DNA of 64,000 nucleotides, taken from positions 124,001 through 188,000 of the forward strand of contig NZ_QAOF01000001.1 of assembly GCF_003050745.1 (NCBI RefSeq). The letters run 5' to 3'. Below are positions 43,373 to 51,318 of the stretch, one piece after another. The position numbers and the translations under genes were made by a program. Each line of letters begins with the position of its first letter. Positions within the stretch are counted from its first letter, which is position 1. Source of the DNA: Sphingomonas sp. PP-CE-3G-477. Its GTDB lineage: Bacteria > Pseudomonadota > Alphaproteobacteria > Sphingomonadales > Sphingomonadaceae. The notes under the pieces are model-generated. The model was not told where the DNA came from. It saw only the letters and a list, made by a program, of their open reading frames with translations, and did not search any database.

Positions 43373-43627
43373 TTACCCGCCCTGGGGCTTCTTGCTCAGC
43401 TTATGGGCAATTCGAGCCCACTCGTCGCGCGTCCGGCATTCCCGTGCACCATTGCTGGTTCGCGTAAGACAGATTTTAGGCTCGCCGCTCAAGCTTAAGG
43501 GGTAGGGGCCATACCCTGCCGACTGAAAGATAGATGTTCCCGTGAGCGGCCGAGTCTGTGCCGTGGCAGCGCCGATCGGTGACAGGATCAAAACAGCGGC
43601 TATGGGACACATGACTTTGCGGCGCAT
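43373..43627 (-). CDS. Small exported cysteine-containing protein
   Basis: An 84-residue protein with a signal peptide (VMCPIAAVLILSPIGAATAQ). The mature half reads KICLTRTSNGARECRTRDEW followed by ARIAHKLSKKP. The C-x(10)-C-R-T-x-x-E-W pattern is found in small secreted sphingomonad proteins of unknown function. The two cysteines could form a disulfide. It is convergent with the possible small membrane protein. Confidence 0.6.
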   Translation of the reverse strand: MRRKVMCPIAAVLILSPIGAATAQTRPLTGTSIFQSAGYGPYPLSLSGEPKICLTRTSNGARECRTRDEWARIAHKLSKKPQGG

Positions 43628-43787
43628 CGTTCTCTCCGTCGTGATGTCCGCTTACACTAAGTCTCGTCTGCAAAGCCGACAATCCACTTTTCCCTCATAG
43701 CCGACATTGCGTAACCGGCCGTCCCGGCTGTTGAGGCAGCAACCATCGATAAATATTCGTCAACCACTATGCCCGTATAGTGGCGTT

Positions 43788-44189
43788 ATGGAGCGCTCCT
43801 TTATCGCGGTCACGGCGATCGCCTCGACATTGATGTTTGCCGGTGTCTGGAAAGCCACCGAACCGCGGCCGACCGCAGTTTCGGCTGTCGTCGAGACCAC
43901 GGCGGCTCCCGAAGCAGCGGTGGCCGCGTCGCCGGCGTTGCGGCGGCATGTGGTCGCGCCTCCCCGGCAAGTCGCCGACGCCGAGCCGTACAATGTCGTT
44001 CGACCGGCATACGGACCATCGACCCCGGCCCGTCGTTCGACCAACGCCGGATCGGAAAGCTCGGTATTCTACCGCGGGTGCCGCGAAGTACGCGCGGCAG
44101 GCGCAGCGCCGCTACACCGCGGCCAGCCGGGCTATCGCACCGGCATGGACGGCGATGGCGACGGGATAGCCTGCGAAAACTATCGCTGA
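43788..44189 (+). CDS. Excalibur calcium-binding domain protein
   Basis: A 133-residue exported protein. The N-terminal membrane anchor or signal (SFIAVTAIASTLMFAGVW) is followed by a proline/alanine-rich linker. The C-terminal Excalibur domain has VFYRGCREVRAAG and the calcium loop GYRTGMDGDGDGIACENYR (DxDxDG). The fold is usually extracellular. I chose ATG 43788 with the signal directly at the N-terminus; the frame extends upstream to 43707 without one. It is convergent with ychF. Confidence 0.85.
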   Translation: MERSFIAVTAIASTLMFAGVWKATEPRPTAVSAVVETTAAPEAAVAASPALRRHVVAPPRQVADAEPYNVVRPAYGPSTPARRSTNAGSESSVFYRGCREVRAAGAAPLHRGQPGYRTGMDGDGDGIACENYR

Positions 44190-44207
44190 CCCGCCGCCGC
44201 CTAACCC

Positions 44208-45305
44208 TCAGCTGTGCAGGAAGTGCATCACGTCGCCGTCGTGCACGACGTAGGCCTTGCCTTCCGCGCGCAGCTTGCCCGCCTCGCGTGCCTTCGATTC
44301 CCCACCCAGTGCGATGAAGTCGTCGAACGCGATCGTCTCGGCGCGGATGAAGCCCTTTTCGAAATCACCGTGGATCGCGCCCGCGGCCTGCGGTGCGGTC
44401 GCGCCCTCGTGGACGGTCCAGGCACGCGCTTCCTTCGGGCCGACCGTGAAGAACGTCAGCAGGTGGAGCAGCTTGTACCCGGCGGTGATGACGCGCGCGA
44501 GACCGGTCTCCTCCAGCCCCAGCTCGCCCAGAAACTCGCCGCGATCCTCCGCCGGCATCGTTGCGATCTCCGCCTCGATCGCCGCCGACACCACGACCGC
44601 CTCGGCGCCCTCGGCCTTCGCCTTTTCGAACACCCGCGCCGACAGCGCATTGCCGTTCGCCGCATCGCCCTCGTCGACGTTGCACACGTACAGCACGGGT
44701 TTCGCGGTCAGCAACTGCGCCTGCGCGAACACGCGCGCCTCGTCCTCGTCCTTCGGCACGGTCAGCCGCGCGGGCTTGCCTTCGCGGAGCAGTTCGAGCG
44801 CTTGGCCGAGCACGGCGGCGCCGATCTTGGCCTCCTTGTCGCCCTGCATGCCCTTCTTGGCGAGGTTCGGCACGCGCTTCTCGAGGCTCTCGAGGTCGCT
44901 CAGCATCAGCTCGGTATCGACCGTCTCGGCGTCGGCGATCGGGTCGACCTTGTTGTCGACATGAGTCACGTCGCCGTCCTCGAAGCAGCGCAGCACGTGG
45001 ACGATCGCGTCGACCTCGCGGATGTTGCCGAGGAACTGGTTGCCGAGCCCTTCGCCCTTCGACGCGCCGCGCACGAGGCCGGCGATGTCGACGAAGCCGA
45101 GCTGAGTCTCGATGATCTTCTGCGATCCGGCGATCTTGGCGAGCGCGTCGAGCCGCTTGTCGGGCACGCCGACGTTACCGACGTTCGGCTCGATCGTGCA
45201 GAACGGATAGTTCGCCGCCTGCGCCGCGGCCGTCTCGGTCAGCGCGTTGAAGAGAGTGGACTTGCCGACGTTCGGCAGCCCCACGATGCCGCAGCGAAAA
45301 CCCAT
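44208..45305 (-). CDS. ychF: Redox-regulated ATPase YchF
   Basis: A 365-residue Obg-like P-loop protein that binds ATP rather than GTP. P-loop [15 protein letters not shown] (residues 8-22), the G3 region [38 protein letters not shown] and the C-terminal TGS-like domain ([20 protein letters not shown]). Universally conserved, linked to oxidative stress and ribosome interaction. Divergent from the alcohol dehydrogenase across a 340-base gap with repeat A4. Confidence 0.98.
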   Translation of the reverse strand: MGFRCGIVGLPNVGKSTLFNALTETAAAQAANYPFCTIEPNVGNVGVPDKRLDALAKIAGSQKIIETQLGFVDIAGLVRGASKGEGLGNQFLGNIREVDAIVHVLRCFEDGDVTHVDNKVDPIADAETVDTELMLSDLESLEKRVPNLAKKGMQGDKEAKIGAAVLGQALELLREGKPARLTVPKDEDEARVFAQAQLLTAKPVLYVCNVDEGDAANGNALSARVFEKAKAEGAEAVVVSAAIEAEIATMPAEDRGEFLGELGLEETGLARVITAGYKLLHLLTFFTVGPKEARAWTVHEGATAPQAAGAIHGDFEKGFIRAETIAFDDFIALGGESKAREAGKLRAEGKAYVVHDGDVMHFLHS

Positions 45306-45407
45306 GATATGCCCTTGGTATAAGAATGTGGTGGCGCTTTAGGGCAGGGCGGTCCGGAAGGCCAGCAAGGACGCAGGCGCGCATCGTTGGCGCCACACCC
45401 TTTCTCG

Positions 45408-45513
45408 ACCACCCCGGCGAAGGCCGGGGCCCAATTGGGGGACGTTGCTAACGATGGTCGGCACCCCGTTATTGCCACCTTTCCAATTGGGCCCCGGCCT
45501 CCGCCGGGGTGGT
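45408..45513. repeat. Family A twin-hairpin repeat, copy A4 (inverted orientation)
   Basis: ACCACCCCGGCGAAGGCCGG on the left and CCGGCCTCCGCCGGGGTGGT on the right. The inner boxes are exchanged relative to A1-A3: CCAATTGGGGGACGTTGC is on the left, ACCTTTCCAATTGG on the right. It is in the divergent ychF/alcohol dehydrogenase gap, the only A copy upstream of genes on both sides. The other 230 bases of that gap show no gene. Confidence 0.88.
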
Positions 45514-45645
45514 GTGCACACTCGATGCCGGGCCTGATCGACCCACTCGATTGCCGCAGTGCAGCAAAATAATCATACCGAACGGTAGTTATCATATGGT
45601 CGACGCTTATATCCCGATCCCAGCTTGAGATAGATCAGGAACTCC

Positions 45646-46710
45646 ATGACCACGACCGCCAACGGCTACGCCGCGCAATCCCCCGAAACCCCGCTCGCCC
45701 CCTTCAGCTTCGAGCGTCGCGAACCCGGCAAGACCGACGTCGCGATCGACATCGCGTTCTGCGGCGTTTGCCATTCCGACCTCCACACCGCCAAGGGCGA
45801 GTGGGAAGGCACGCTCTACCCCTGCGTCCCCGGCCATGAGATCGTCGGCCACGTCACCGCAGTCGGCAGCGATGTCACCAAGTTCAAGGTCGGCGACGTC
45901 GTCGGCGTCGGCTGCATGGTCGACAGCTGCGGCGAATGCCCGTCGTGCAAGGACGGCGAGGAGCAATATTGCGAGACCACCGGTTTCGTCGGCACCTATA
46001 ACGGCCCCGATCCCGTGCTCGGCGGCCACACCTTCGGCGGCTATTCGGACAAGATCGTCGTCGACGAAGGCTTCGTGCTGAAGGTCTCGCATCCCGAAGC
46101 CGACCTCGCCGCGGTCGCGCCGCTGCTCTGCGCCGGCATCACCACCTATTCGCCGCTGAAGCACTGGAAGGTCGGCCCCGGCCAGAAGGTCGGCATCGTC
46201 GGTCTCGGCGGGCTCGGCCACATGGGCGTCAAGATCGCCAACGCGATGGGCGCCGAGGTCTATGTATTCTCGACCTCGCCGAACAAGCGCGACGACGCCA
46301 AGCGTCTCGGCGCGAAGGACCTGATCGTGTCGAAGGACGAGGCCGCGATGGCCGAGCACGCCAACAGCTTCGACTTCATCCTCAACACCGTCGCGGCCAG
46401 CCACAACCTCGACACGTTCACCGCTTTGCTCAAGCGCGACGGCACGATGACCTTGGTCGGCGTCCCCGAGCACGCGCATCCGTCGCCCTCGGTCGGCAAC
46501 CTGATCTTCAAGCGCCGCGCGATCGCCGGCTCGCTGATCGGCGGGATCGCCGAGACGCAGGAGATGCTCGATTTCTGTAATGAGCACGGCCTGGTGTCGG
46601 ACATCGAGATGATCCGCATGGACGAGATCGAACCCTCGTATCAGCGCATGGTGAAGAGCGACGTGAAGTACCGCTTCGTCATCGACATGGCCTCGATGAA
46701 GACGGCCTGA
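45646..46710 (+). CDS. Zinc-dependent NAD(P) alcohol dehydrogenase (cinnamyl-alcohol/YahK type)
   Basis: A 354-residue medium-chain dehydrogenase. The catalytic zinc ligands lie in FCGVCHSDLHTAKGEW and GHEIVGHV, the structural zinc cysteines in CGECPSCKDGEEQYCE, and the Rossmann glycines in VGIVGLGGLGHMGVKIANAM. The pattern matches the YahK/CAD subgroup, which prefers NADPH and reduces aldehydes broadly. Start ATG 45646 after AGGAACTCC. The substrate is not fixed by sequence. Confidence 0.93.
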   Translation: MTTTANGYAAQSPETPLAPFSFERREPGKTDVAIDIAFCGVCHSDLHTAKGEWEGTLYPCVPGHEIVGHVTAVGSDVTKFKVGDVVGVGCMVDSCGECPSCKDGEEQYCETTGFVGTYNGPDPVLGGHTFGGYSDKIVVDEGFVLKVSHPEADLAAVAPLLCAGITTYSPLKHWKVGPGQKVGIVGLGGLGHMGVKIANAMGAEVYVFSTSPNKRDDAKRLGAKDLIVSKDEAAMAEHANSFDFILNTVAASHNLDTFTALLKRDGTMTLVGVPEHAHPSPSVGNLIFKRRAIAGSLIGGIAETQEMLDFCNEHGLVSDIEMIRMDEIEPSYQRMVKSDVKYRFVIDMASMKTA

Positions 46711-46758
46711 TCGGGCAGGGGGCGGCGCTCAACGAGTGCCGCCCTCATTCGAGAGAGC

Positions 46759-46842
46759 ACCGTTCTCCTGCGAACGCAGGAGCCCAGGGTCAGGAACGTC
46801 GCACTATGTAACCCTGGGTTCCTGCGTCCGCAGGAAAACACC
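46759..46842. repeat. Family B twin-hairpin repeat, copy B5
   Basis: CACCGTTCTCCTGCGAACGC then AGGAGCCCAGGGT on the left; ACCCTGGGTTCCTGCGTCCG on the right. The left stem is CTCCTGC-GAAC-GCAGGAG. Followed directly by B6 in the convergent gap. Confidence 0.85.
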
Positions 46843-46847
46843 ACCTC

Positions 46848-46929
46848 CGTCATCCTGACGAAAGTCAGGATCCAGGGTCACGGACGCCATCGTTCTTGGC
46901 TCTGGGTCCTGACTTTCGTCAGGATGACG
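46848..46929. repeat. Family B twin-hairpin repeat, copy B6
   Basis: CGTCATCCTGACGAAAGTCA then GGATCCAGGGTCA on the left; CTGGGTCCTGACTTTCGTCA and GGATGACG on the right. The left stem is TCCTGAC-GAAA-GTCAGGA with a GNRA loop. Arms of about 30 bases are almost fully complementary. Confidence 0.88.
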
Positions 46930-46953
46930 AGGTAGCGGCGAACTGCGCCCCAA

Positions 46954-47559
46954 TCACCACCGATAATTAAAACTAATACTAATCCGCTCACCCTTGGCAG
47001 CATTCGGCACGACCTCATGCCGCAACCAGCTCTCCCACAGAAACACACTCCCCGGCTTTGGCTCGGCATAAACGAACGTCCGAAGATCCTCCGCCGCATC
47101 CTCCAGCCGCGTCGGTGCCGCCATCATCATCGGCAACCGCGGATCCTCCAGCTTCAACGCCCCAGCCCCTTCGGGAATCGCCACATACATCGTGCCGGAA
47201 ACGACGCTATGCGGATGGATATGCCCCGAATGCGCGCCCCCGGGCTTCAGGACGTTCACCCAAAGACTGTCCAGCTTCAACTTCCGCCCGCCGAGATCGA
47301 ACGCACAATCCTTCGCGAACTGCGCAACATGCTTGTTCAGCACCCGAACCAGATCCCCGAACCGCGGATCGCGGAGTGCCAGGTCGTTCAGCGACGCATA
47401 CGACGTATACCCGCGATACCCATGCGCCTTCGACCACGCGACCCCGGCGCGATCTGCCTTCGCCAGTTCGAGCGCGGCGTCCTCGAGTTCCTCGACCAGA
47501 TCGTCGTCACCGAGATCGGCCTCGTAGAACCGCGTGGCAAACAAAGAGCGGGTGGTCAT
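46954..47559 (-). CDS. 2OG-Fe(II) oxygenase family protein (TIGR02466-like)
   Basis: A 201-residue putative dioxygenase. The Fe ligands H-x-H are in HSGHIHPHSVVSGTMYVAIP and the distal H and arginine in WLRHEVVPNAAKGERISISF. The N-terminus (SLFATRFYEADLGDDDLVEE) is typical for this family of small, uncharacterised oxygenases. Start ATG 47559 overlaps the pth stop by four bases (ATGA), so it is coupled to pth. Function unknown. Confidence 0.87.
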   Translation of the reverse strand: MTTRSLFATRFYEADLGDDDLVEELEDAALELAKADRAGVAWSKAHGYRGYTSYASLNDLALRDPRFGDLVRVLNKHVAQFAKDCAFDLGGRKLKLDSLWVNVLKPGGAHSGHIHPHSVVSGTMYVAIPEGAGALKLEDPRLPMMMAAPTRLEDAAEDLRTFVYAEPKPGSVFLWESWLRHEVVPNAAKGERISISFNYRW

Positions 47560-48125
47560 GGCTGCATCCTCAACGCGACATCGTTCATGAAGCGGACGTC
47601 GTCGCCTTCCGCCAGCCACTTCGCCTCCGCCGCGACCGCGCCGAGCATGTCGCTCAACGGCTCGATCTCGGCCTTCGCATAATTGCCGAGCACATAGCCG
47701 GTGACGCGATCCTTGTGCCCCGGATGCCCGATTCCCAACCGCACGCGCCGGAAATCCGGCCCGAGATGCTGGTCGGTCGACCGCAGCCCGTTATGCCCCG
47801 CAGTCCCACCGCCGGTCTTCACCTTGACGCGGAAGGGCGCGATGTCGAGTTCGTCGTGGAACACCGTCAGCGCCTCGACGCCGAGCTTGTAGAACCGCAG
47901 CGCCTCGCCGATCGCGCGGCCGCTCTCGTTCATGAAGGTCGCGGGTTTCAGCAGCAGGATCTTCTCCGCGCCGATCCGCCCCTCCTGCGTCCAGCCCTGG
48001 AACTGCTTCTTGACCGCGCCGAAGCCGTGCACCTCGGCGATCGCGTCGGCGACCATGAACCCGACATTGTGCCGGTGCATCGCATATTGCGCCCCCGGAT
48101 TGCCGAGTCCCGCCCAGATCTGCAC
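47556..48125 (-). CDS. pth: Peptidyl-tRNA hydrolase
   Basis: A 189-residue enzyme that recycles tRNA from peptidyl-tRNA. Active-site histidine and neighbours: GLGNPGAQYAMHRHNVGFMV, KPATFMNESGRAIGEALRFY, VFHDELDIAPFRVKVKTGGG TAGHNGL (about residues 90-117). The length is normal. It follows rplY (L25), the classical rplY-pth arrangement, across repeat B4 and a terminator. The next gene overlaps its stop. Confidence 0.97.
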   Translation of the reverse strand: MQIWAGLGNPGAQYAMHRHNVGFMVADAIAEVHGFGAVKKQFQGWTQEGRIGAEKILLLKPATFMNESGRAIGEALRFYKLGVEALTVFHDELDIAPFRVKVKTGGGTAGHNGLRSTDQHLGPDFRRVRLGIGHPGHKDRVTGYVLGNYAKAEIEPLSDMLGAVAAEAKWLAEGDDVRFMNDVALRMQP

Positions 48126-48163
48126 GTGTGATTCTCCAAAAGACCGCGTCGGCCACTTAACCG

Positions 48164-48244
48164 TGTTCTCCTGCGGACGCAGGAGCCCAGGGTAACGGGC
48201 GGCAGCGCTGCTTGATCCTGGACCCCCGCGTTCGCGAGGGAACA
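48164..48244. repeat. Family B twin-hairpin repeat, copy B4
   Basis: TGTTCTCCTGCGGACGCAGG then AGCCCAGGGT on the left; CCTGGACCCCCGCGTTCGCG then AGGGAACA on the right. The two arms have different stems (CTCCTGC-GGAC-GCAGGAG and CCCCCGCG-TTCGCGAGGG). It lies between rplY and pth. Confidence 0.82.
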
Positions 48245-48275
48245 GGAGGGCAGGGCAAGCCTCATAAAACGAAAC

Positions 48276-48303
48276 GGGCGGGAAAGCCCTAGCTTTCCCG
48301 CCC
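48276..48303 (-). terminator. Intrinsic terminator after rplY
   Basis: A perfect 12-bp stem (GGGCGGGAAAGC / GCTTTCCCGCCC) with a four-base loop. On the minus strand it is followed by GTTTCGTTTTA. It separates rplY from pth. Confidence 0.72.
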
Positions 48304-48335
48304 GCCAGATCATCCTAAGACGAAGGGCTGAACCC

Positions 48336-49034
48336 TCAGTCCTTCTTCTGCGGCGTGATCTTGTCGTCGTCGTTGTCGTCGTCGTTAGGCTCGACGACCG
48401 GCTCGTCCTCGGCAGCAGCCTCGGCAGCCTGAGCTTCGGCGACTTCAGCCTCGAGCTCTTCGTCCTCGACGGTCGGCACGGTCGGCGGCACGATCGTGGC
48501 GATCGCGAAGTCGCGGTCGTCGATCGCGGGCGTCGCGCCCTTGGGCAGCTTCACGTCGCTGATGTGGATCGAATCACCGATCTCCAGACCGGCGAGCGAA
48601 ATCGTGATCTCGCTCGGGATGTCCGAAGCGTCGACGACCAGCTCGATCTCGTGGCGCGTGATGTTGAGGACGCCCTTGCCCTTCTTGATGCCCGGTGCGT
48701 CGTCCTCGTCGGTGAACGCGATCGGCACCGCGACCGTCACGGTCGAATGCTCGCCGATGCGCAGGAAGTCGACGTGGATCGGACGATCCGAAACCGGGTG
48801 GAACGACACGTCCTTCGGCAGCGTGCGCACGCCGTTGACCATCACGACGGAATTCATGAAGTGGCCGGTCATCAGCGCCTTCATCAGCGCCTTTTCCTCG
48901 AGGTGAACCGAGGTTGGTTCCTGGTTCAGGCCGTAGATCACGGCAGGCACGCGGCCATCACGACGCAGCGCCCGGGAGGCTCCCTTGCCAACCCGGTCAC
49001 GCGTCTCGGCTGCGAGCGTCAACTGGTCGCTCAT
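48336..49034 (-). CDS. rplY: 50S ribosomal protein L25/general stress protein Ctc
   Basis: A 232-residue two-domain L25 (Ctc type) that binds 5S rRNA. N-terminal L25 domain: [40 protein letters not shown]. The C-terminal TL5-type domain starts around residue 97 ([20 protein letters not shown]). A highly acidic tail (from [20 protein letters not shown] onward with DDDNDDD) ends the protein. Start ATG 49034. First of the rplY-pth-oxygenase minus group. Confidence 0.97.
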   Translation of the reverse strand: MSDQLTLAAETRDRVGKGASRALRRDGRVPAVIYGLNQEPTSVHLEEKALMKALMTGHFMNSVVMVNGVRTLPKDVSFHPVSDRPIHVDFLRIGEHSTVTVAVPIAFTDEDDAPGIKKGKGVLNITRHEIELVVDASDIPSEITISLAGLEIGDSIHISDVKLPKGATPAIDDRDFAIATIVPPTVPTVEDEELEAEVAEAQAAEAAAEDEPVVEPNDDDNDDDKITPQKKD

Positions 49035-49149
49035 CTGTATTCTCCGAAACTCGTTTGTTGTCCTTCCCGCCCACGCCTCCAGGGATGACCATGGACCGGA
49101 AGCGCGGGCGCATAGCGGAAGTGGGGAATTTAATCAACTCATCCTGACC

Positions 49150-49300
49150 CCTCGCCCCTCCGGGGAGAGGGAGGGGCCCGCGTGCGCTTGCACGTGGGAG
49201 GGTGAGGGGTGGTGGGGCTCGGGACGTTTGTCCCAACTCCCCCTCACCCTTCCGTCGCAAGTGCTCCTCCCTCCCTCTCCCCGAGGGGAGAGGGACTGAG
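49150..49300. repeat. Family C palindromic repeat, copy C6
   Basis: Left mini-hairpin CCCTCCGGGGAGAGGGAGGG with CACGTGGGAGGGTGAGGGG, right CCCCCTCACCCTTCCG and CCCTCTCCCCGAGGGGAGAG. It fills the gap between the TraB-family gene and rplY, which are co-directional. Confidence 0.82.
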
Positions 49301-49304
49301 CATC

Positions 49305-50225
49305 TCAATACCGAACGCGTTCGGCCTTTACCCCAAGCTTTGCCAACTGCGCCTGCACGCTATCTTTACCAGCCAGATGCCCCGCACCGACCGCAATAAA
49401 CACCGTCCCCGGCGACTTCATCCGGTTCGCGACCCACTCCGCCCAGCGCGCATTGCGGTCCACCAGCAGCACCTTCGCCACCTCCGGCGAGTCCTTCAAA
49501 CTGTCGTTCATCTCCTTGGCCAAAGCCTCGGGATCCCCCTTCGCCCACTCGTCCACCATCGTCGCCATCGTGCTCTCCAACTTCGGCAACTCGTCGATCG
49601 TGCTCCCCAGAAACTGCATCTGCGCCTTCTGCGAAAGCCCCCCGAAATACCCGAGCTGCTGCTCCGCCGTCTCGAGCCCGATCACCGGCTTCCCCGCAGC
49701 CTTCGCCGCCGCCGTAATCACCTGCTCCGGCCCATTCGCCGCATCATACCCCAGCTTCGACAGCGGAGCGATCGACAGGTTGGTCGCCGCCAGCCACGGC
49801 TTGAACCGATCGAACGCATTCGCCGGCAAGCCGAGATCGGTCACCGCCTTCGCATACGCCGCACGCTTGTCCGCCGGCAGCTGATCGGTCAGCGTCGGGC
49901 CGTCCTTCGACACCCCCGTCGCCATCACCAGCGACTGCATCTTCGCCGGATCGGGCATCACCAGCTCCAGCACCACCTGGTTCGAGCGATCGAACGCGGT
50001 CTTCACCGCCTCGTCGAACCACGTCATGCCGGGCTTCAACACATGGATCGTCCCGAACAGGTAGATCGTCGTGTCCTTGTCCTTCACCACCCAGAGCGCC
50101 GGATCGGCATCGTTCGCGGCTTGCACAGGCTTCGGAGCGACCTGCGCACAGGCGGGCAGGGCGAACGCCATGGCGATGGCAGAGAGCGCGGATCGGAACG
50201 AAACGATCTTCGAAAACAGCTTCAA
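49305..50225 (-). CDS. TraB/GumN family exported protein
   Basis: A 306-residue protein with a signal and possible lipobox ([16 protein letters not shown]). Two conserved GxxH motifs of the TraB/PrgY/GumN (TIKI-like) family are visible: [15 protein letters not shown] and [14 protein letters not shown]. Eukaryotic TIKI members are metalloproteases, and bacterial members are predicted to be. I chose TTG 50225 (the first residue before [11 protein letters not shown]), which places the signal at the N-terminus; this is the weakest start in the window. Divergent from glyQ. Confidence 0.85.
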   Translation of the reverse strand: MKLFSKIVSFRSALSAIAMAFALPACAQVAPKPVQAANDADPALWVVKDKDTTIYLFGTIHVLKPGMTWFDEAVKTAFDRSNQVVLELVMPDPAKMQSLVMATGVSKDGPTLTDQLPADKRAAYAKAVTDLGLPANAFDRFKPWLAATNLSIAPLSKLGYDAANGPEQVITAAAKAAGKPVIGLETAEQQLGYFGGLSQKAQMQFLGSTIDELPKLESTMATMVDEWAKGDPEALAKEMNDSLKDSPEVAKVLLVDRNARWAEWVANRMKSPGTVFIAVGAGHLAGKDSVQAQLAKLGVKAERVRY

Positions 50226-50321
50226 GGTGACGGCATCCTCATTGTTGGTTTGGCCCCATGTAGGACGCCCGGCCGCAACGCACCACTTGCCTCCCGCACC
50301 CCCATCCGCCAAAGCCCGCGC

Positions 50322-51200
50322 GTGACCCAGCCCGTGATAAAGCCTCTTAGCTTCCAGCGCATGATCCTCACGCTCCACGATTACTGGAGCGAACACGGAT
50401 GCCTGATCCTGCAGCCCTACGACATGGAAATGGGCGCGGGCACCTTCCACACCGCCACGACGCTCCGCGCGCTCGGGCCGAAACCGTGGAACGCCGCGTT
50501 CGTGCAGCCCTGCCGCCGCCCGACCGATGGCCGCTACGGCGAGAACCCCAACCGGCTCCAGCATTACTACCAGTACCAGGTCATCCTGAAACCGAGCCCC
50601 GCGAACCTCCAGGAACTCTACCTCGGCAGCCTCGCGGCGATCGGCATCGACATGCTGAAGCACGACATCCGCTTCGTCGAGGATGACTGGGAAAGCCCGA
50701 CGCTCGGCGCCTGGGGTCTCGGCTGGGAAGTCTGGTGCGACGGCATGGAGGTGACTCAGTTCACCTATTTCCAGCAGATGGGCGGCTTCGACATGAAGCC
50801 CGTCGCCGGCGAACTCACCTATGGGTTGGAGCGCCTCGCGATGTACATCCAGGACAAGGACTCGGTCTACGATCTGGCGTTCAACGATGCGGGCGTGACC
50901 TACGGCGACGTCTTCCTGGAGAACGAGCAGGAGATGTCGAAGTGGAACTTCGAGATCGCCGACACGGACTCGCTGTTCGACCAGTTCCGCAAGCACGTCG
51001 CCGAATGCGAGAACTCGCTAGCCGCCAAGCTCCCGATCCCTGCCTACGAGCAAGCGATCAAAGCCAGCCACATCTTCAACCTGCTCCAGGCCCGCGGGGT
51101 AATCTCGGTAGCCGAACGCCAAGCCTATATGGGCCGCGTCCGAGATTTAGCGAAGGGCGCCTGCGCAGCCTGGATGGACAAGCACGGATGGGCGGCGTGA
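50322..51200 (+). CDS. glyQ: Glycyl-tRNA synthetase alpha subunit
   Basis: A 292-residue class II synthetase catalytic subunit. Motifs: [20 protein letters not shown] at the N-terminus, [20 protein letters not shown], the motif 2 region [20 protein letters not shown] and [13 protein letters not shown] near motif 3. Together with GlyS it charges tRNA-Gly as an alpha2beta2 enzyme. Start GTG 50322; ATG 50361 is an in-frame alternative. glyS follows after a D repeat. Confidence 0.97.
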   Translation: MTQPVIKPLSFQRMILTLHDYWSEHGCLILQPYDMEMGAGTFHTATTLRALGPKPWNAAFVQPCRRPTDGRYGENPNRLQHYYQYQVILKPSPANLQELYLGSLAAIGIDMLKHDIRFVEDDWESPTLGAWGLGWEVWCDGMEVTQFTYFQQMGGFDMKPVAGELTYGLERLAMYIQDKDSVYDLAFNDAGVTYGDVFLENEQEMSKWNFEIADTDSLFDQFRKHVAECENSLAAKLPIPAYEQAIKASHIFNLLQARGVISVAERQAYMGRVRDLAKGACAAWMDKHGWAA

Positions 51201-51240
51201 TGCGCCTCCGCGCCGCAGGCCTCATTCAATCCTTCTTATC

Positions 51241-51307
51241 TCTTCGCGCCTTTGCGCCTTCGCGTGAGAAAATCTGGTTCACGCAAAGGCGCGATGGCGC
51301 GAAGATG
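51241..51307. repeat. Family D repeat, short copy D3
   Basis: TCTTCGCGCCTTTGCGCCTT then CGCGTGAGA on the left, and TGGTTCACGCAAAGGCGCGA then TGGCGCGAAGA on the right. It contains only the outer module of D1/D2. It lies between glyQ and glyS and stops 11 bases before the glyS GTG. Confidence 0.8.
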
Positions 51308-51318
51308 GAGCGTTCCGC

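Noticed and set aside
44214..45323. A 369-codon open frame on the plus strand opposite ychF
   Set aside because: Arginine/leucine/valine-rich composition from reading high-GC antisense; ychF on the other strand has all family motifs.
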